From the NCBI GenBank assembly GCA_964352225.1, contig CAYGRM010000332.1, positions 1 to 7,502 of the forward strand: DNA of 7,502 bases, written 5' to 3'. This document shows positions 5,272-7,502 of the stretch, one piece after another. Origin of the DNA: CAJQQY01 sp964352225 (lineage in GTDB: Bacteria; Bacteroidota; Bacteroidia; Chitinophagales; Saprospiraceae). The notes under the pieces are model-generated. The model ran no database searches. It had not been told where the DNA came from and saw only the letters and a list, made by a program, of their open reading frames with translations. Numbering within the stretch: position 1 is the stretch's first letter; every line of letters begins with the position of its first letter. The position numbers and the translations under genes are program-made.

Positions 5272-7104
5272 TTACACTTTTTCGATATTCCATATTTCTC
5301 TAATCAAATTGTTCATTGAATTAGTCCGATTATCAATAGTTTCTTTAAAATCAGTAAATGGCCTAAACCCTATACTTTGCAAATAATCCTCGGGTTCTAA
5401 ATTAATATAATAAGAGGGAGCTAAACACTTTGTTAATTTAAATTCCTTTGAAATTCGATTAATCTTACTGGGACTATAATCAGAGCAGAAACCAACAGAA
5501 ATTGGGTTAGGTATAAGTATGAAATTTCCAATTTTCTTTTCTGATAATATGAATACTTCCTCGTTTTTAAAATAATTATCATATTTGTTGTAATCTGATA
5601 TTATAGGTGTGAGTACATATCTATTTTGCTTTCTTGCAGCCATTAAACTGTTCATATTTATTTCACTATTATTATAAATTGCTCTTTCTACATGTAGTAC
5701 ACATCTTGCAAATAGGTAGTGGATAAATTTTCTACTTCCGTTTGTATATGTAAACTTTTCTAAAGACTGTAAGTTTTCCTTATTACTATATAGTTTTTCT
5801 TTAAGTATATCTTTTAATTCATCTAAAGATTTATTGCGAATTTCTTTTACTAAACTGTATATAATATATCTTAAAAAAGACTGAGAATTGCCTTTGTAAT
5901 TAATCGCTCTAGTGACTACTAATATGTCAATAAATGAGGAAACGGTGTTTAATTTTTGGAGGATAGTTTCCTCGTCATCTAGTTTGTTGATAGGAGCCAT
6001 CATTAAAGGATAACTTAAGGAAGATGCTATTCCCCAATAAGAGGATAGATATAGTCTTTCGACACCTTTAGTATAATTCGTTTCATATTTTTTAATCTTC
6101 TCATAAATGGTAGAGTAAAATTCAAAGTCTCCCTTAATAAAGTAGTAAAATGAATCAGATTTTATTAAGTTTATTTTTTTATGATTATCCTTAACCCAAG
6201 TATGGAACCGAGTTCCAATTTTTTCAAAATCTTCATTTTCAGCACCACGTGAACCACTTCGAATTGTTTCTGCGTATTGACTTCTTAACCATGCTCTTAT
6301 GAACTCTAGGTCTTCCTGAGTTGAATGTTTATGAAGGTTCGAGATTTTATTTTTCCAAATTAGATTAAGTTCTTCAATTTTTTCAACTCTTTCAGGTTCT
6401 TTTATGTGGGTTAGTAAGTAACCTTTCAACATTTCTGTAGGGCTTAGATTTAGCCCTCTATCATTCATAGTCTCGAAGATGGTATATGCGTTTTCATCTG
6501 AAAAAGCCAATATTTCTACAAATACTATCTTTTCTTTAACCCACTCAATAAATAGAGGTAACTTTTCACTTTTCAATTCTTCTGAGAATACATTCGTGAT
6601 ATCAGAATATCTTTCTATCATGTTAACTATAGACTCATCATTTTCTTCAGAAATATCATAAACTTCTCCTTTAAATAGAGCGTCAAGTACTTTTGTTCTG
6701 TCAGGTACTTCTATATTATAACTTTTTCTACCTCCTTTTTTAGAAAATATCAACTGGTTAATATCTTCTGGATCGTCTGAGTCCTTTTGAAGATTGTTTA
6801 GATATATTAACAATAATGTTATTGATGTTAATCGTTGTTGACCATCAACAATGGAGCGTATATTTCCTTTTTCACAAATTACAACTGGACCTAAGAAATA
6901 AGAATTATATTTACCAACAACATCTTGAATTTCATCTCCTAATTCGTAATTTGAAAGGAAAGATGCTTCTAAATCAATAAGTAGTTGTTCAATATGTTTA
7001 AATTCCCATTTATATTCACGTTGAAAATAGTCTACGATATATTTGTTCTGAAGTAATTCAAATAATTTTCTTGAATTTGCCTGTATATTATTACTTAAAC
7101 TCAT
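5272..7104 (-). CDS. DUF262 (GmrSD-type) protein with degenerate DUF1524-like C-terminus
   Basis: A 610-residue cytoplasmic protein, starting at the ATG at 7102-7104. The N-terminal DUF262 domain (about residues 10-230), a ParB/Srx-like fold in this family, shows FQREYKW (27-33), the signature IVDGQQRLTS (85-94) and FETMNDRGLNLSPTEMLKGYLL in the 210-231 region. A helical middle follows. The C-terminal part (about 450-570) resembles DUF1524, the HNH nuclease partner: KKIGNFILIPNPIS (523-536) matches the conserved K-x-GNL-x-LLP segment. Where family members usually have an E-H-I type motif, this protein has YVLTPII (496-502), with no histidine. In characterised relatives (GmrSD, SspE, BrxU) DUF262 binds or hydrolyses nucleotide and the HNH domain cuts DNA; here cutting by the canonical site looks unlikely. 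The HEPN-encoding gene ends 4 bp upstream, so the two are probably translated together. Sampled lines look AT-richer than the neighbouring secreted-protein gene, which could reflect transfer. Confidence 0.88.
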   Translation of the reverse strand: MSLSNNIQANSRKLFELLQNKYIVDYFQREYKWEFKHIEQLLIDLEASFLSNYELGDEIQDVVGKYNSYFLGPVVICEKGNIRSIVDGQQRLTSITLLLIYLNNLQKDSDDPEDINQLIFSKKGGRKSYNIEVPDRTKVLDALFKGEVYDISEENDESIVNMIERYSDITNVFSEELKSEKLPLFIEWVKEKIVFVEILAFSDENAYTIFETMNDRGLNLSPTEMLKGYLLTHIKEPERVEKIEELNLIWKNKISNLHKHSTQEDLEFIRAWLRSQYAETIRSGSRGAENEDFEKIGTRFHTWVKDNHKKINLIKSDSFYYFIKGDFEFYSTIYEKIKKYETNYTKGVERLYLSSYWGIASSLSYPLMMAPINKLDDEETILQKLNTVSSFIDILVVTRAINYKGNSQSFLRYIIYSLVKEIRNKSLDELKDILKEKLYSNKENLQSLEKFTYTNGSRKFIHYLFARCVLHVERAIYNNSEINMNSLMAARKQNRYVLTPIISDYNKYDNYFKNEEVFILSEKKIGNFILIPNPISVGFCSDYSPSKINRISKEFKLTKCLAPSYYINLEPEDYLQSIGFRPFTDFKETIDNRTNSMNNLIREIWNIEKV

Positions 7105-7108
7105 AATC

Positions 7109-7492
7109 TTAGTTTAGTGATTTTATTAATAACCTAAGCATATAAAATGCGGGTTCATATATTTTTAAATTATCCTTGCTTGGTTGTATTTCTCCATGGA
7201 ATAAGATGCATCTTAAATTGTACAAGATTTCAATTATTCCTTGTGCAATTAAATCTGAATTATTAATAAAGAGAACTTCTTTAATCGCTGAGAAAGATTG
7301 ATTCTTTTTTGTAACAATTAATGATTCCTTGAGTTTTGGGTTTACTAGTTCAAACCCATCCGTAATTATCTTTTGATTGGTGTCTGAAAGACGTTGGAAA
7401 TCTCCATTGTTTTTTAGGTTCTCAACATCATATTTATTATGTAAATAGTAAGCATCCGACCAACCACATCTTGCACCTTCACCTAACGCAAT
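7109..7492 (-). CDS. C-terminal part of a HEPN-domain protein; 5' end broken or outside
   Basis: An open frame of 127 codons ends in TAA at 7109-7111, 4 bp before the ATG of the DUF262 gene. It has no plausible start of its own: the first in-frame candidate is a TTG at codon 90. It is bounded upstream by an in-frame TAG at 7493-7495. The other two minus frames also close between 7479 and 7485, so the gene does not reach the window edge intact. Residues 86-101 contain IIEILYNLRCILFHGE. R94-x4-H99 followed by GE is the HEPN motif that forms the RNase centre in active HEPN ribonucleases, and the closing YEPAFYMLRLLIKSLN helix fits the end of such a domain. The tryptophan-containing GWSDAYYL near the start suggests a longer original protein. 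It is either a frameshifted or nonsense-mutated gene or an artefact of unreliable terminal sequence. HEPN assignment is moderate to good; the role as toxin or effector is inferred. Confidence 0.68.
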   Translation of the reverse strand: MALGEGARCGWSDAYYLHNKYDVENLKNNGDFQRLSDTNQKIITDGFELVNPKLKESLIVTKKNQSFSAIKEVLFINNSDLIAQGIIEILYNLRCILFHGEIQPSKDNLKIYEPAFYMLRLLIKSLN

Positions 7493-7502
7493 CTAACTTT
7501 GC

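Noticed and set aside
6479..6661. Plus-strand 60-codon ORF antisense to the DUF262 gene
   Set aside because: It lies wholly within the DUF262 domain coding region; the low-complexity Ser/Ile/Phe sequence indicates a shadow.

Overview
The window looks like a piece of a Bacteroidota chromosome. It is AT-rich. It carries a very large secreted protein ending in a type IX secretion (T9SS) sorting domain, which is restricted to that phylum, and a membrane-anchored TPR regulator with a LuxR-type helix-turn-helix, an architecture common there. Genes lack clear Shine-Dalgarno sequences, also typical of the phylum. I cannot name a genus. All genes lie on the minus strand, so transcription runs from right to left.

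Right part (5272-7502): a two-gene cassette. The upstream member is seen only as its last 127 codons (7109-7492), which end in a HEPN domain with an R-x4-H motif. Its reading frame is closed by stop codons near the window edge. Four bases downstream starts a 610-residue DUF262 protein with an intact DGQQR motif. Its C-terminus resembles the DUF1524 (HNH) partner domain but seems to lack the catalytic histidine. HEPN and DUF262 proteins are both recurrent parts of defence, restriction and toxin-antitoxin loci, so this pair is the best candidate here for a little-described system.

Middle (4982-5271): no gene. It holds a structured intergenic repeat with a long imperfect inverted repeat and a doubled 12-bp GC-rich unit. 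A second, diverged copy of the repeat opens the window (1-95), downstream of the last gene.

Left part (208-4981): the TPR/LuxR-type regulator, then 142 bp of non-coding DNA, then a 989-residue secreted protein with nine Ig-like modules and a T9SS sorting tail. The 142-bp gap contains an 11-bp inverted repeat (TTTCACCAATT) and a 10-bp-phased direct repeat (TGTCACGC). The same TTTCACCAAT word also occurs upstream of the regulator gene. This suggests, but does not prove, that both genes share control, perhaps by the regulator itself. A hairpin at 142-175 probably ends the transcript of the secreted protein.

No tRNA, rRNA, CRISPR array or transposase gene was seen.
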